Below are positions 5,299 through 5,299 of a stretch of DNA of 5,299 nucleotides, piece after piece (the stretch's first letter is position 1; the number at the start of each line of letters is the position of its first letter). The notes under the pieces are model-generated. The model did no database searches and had not been told where the DNA came from. It saw only the letters and a list, made by a program, of their open reading frames with translations. Location: assembly GCA_937877385.1 (NCBI GenBank), contig CALGBJ010000012.1, forward strand, positions 1 through 5,299, given 5' to 3'. This DNA is from an uncultured bacterium (GTDB lineage: Bacteria > Patescibacteriota > Minisyncoccia > UBA6257 > JAGGUH01). The translations under genes were made by a program, and so were the position numbers.

Positions 5299-5299
5299 A

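Larger units (their letters stand above)
4751..5299. other. Non-coding repeat island upstream of lysS
   Basis: I find no credible gene in these 549 bases. They hold, from left to right: AT-rich DNA with the possible lysS promoter, an array of degenerate heptamers, a perfect 19-bp hairpin, TTTAAAG-type heptamers, an 11-nt direct repeat (AGGTTAGGAAG at 4898-4908 and 4923-4933), a C/G-rich palindrome, two adjacent hairpins with complementary loops, an inverted heptamer array, two TTACGTAA palindromes, and at the right edge a copy of the 19-bp hairpin's left arm. The pattern suggests repeated insertion or amplification of small palindromic elements in a tolerated site. Confidence 0.7.

Overview
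The window reads as a piece of a compact, AT-rich bacterial genome, most likely from the Patescibacteria (candidate phyla radiation, Parcubacteria-like). That placement is an inference. It rests on the base composition, the very tight lysS-serS-murG packing with murG outside a cell-division cluster, the lack of Shine-Dalgarno sequences, and intergenic DNA full of short palindromes and 7-nt periodic repeats. The code looks standard: lysS ends on TGA exactly where the family's C-terminus is expected, which argues against lineages that read TGA as glycine.

All four recognisable genes lie on the minus strand, so they are transcribed from right to left. From 4750 down to 838 there is a contiguous block: lysyl-tRNA synthetase (lysS), seryl-tRNA synthetase (serS, overlapping lysS by 8 nt) and MurG, the lipid II GlcNAc transferase (murG, 3 nt after serS). 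They are probably one transcript, with a plausible promoter just upstream of lysS. After a 291-bp gap comes an AMMECR1-domain gene (AmmeMemoRadiSam system protein A) running from 546 off the left edge. It has no stop codon inside the window and is nearly full length. The first two enzymes charge tRNAs, MurG makes the last cytoplasmic intermediate of peptidoglycan synthesis, and the exact role of the AMMECR1 protein is unsettled.

The two non-coding stretches hold the unusual material. The murG/AMMECR1 gap (547-837) carries three copies of a C/G-rich palindromic repeat (two on +, one inverted), and a fourth copy lies at 4944-4987. The region upstream of lysS (4751-5299) is a repeat island. It contains a perfect 19-bp hairpin (4841-4881) whose left arm recurs at the right edge of the window, and inverted arrays of degenerate heptamers. 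It also contains two adjacent hairpins (5008-5066) whose 7-nt loops are exactly complementary to each other, which suggests a kissing-loop structure. This last element is the best candidate for something undescribed. The protein-coding part is ordinary housekeeping.
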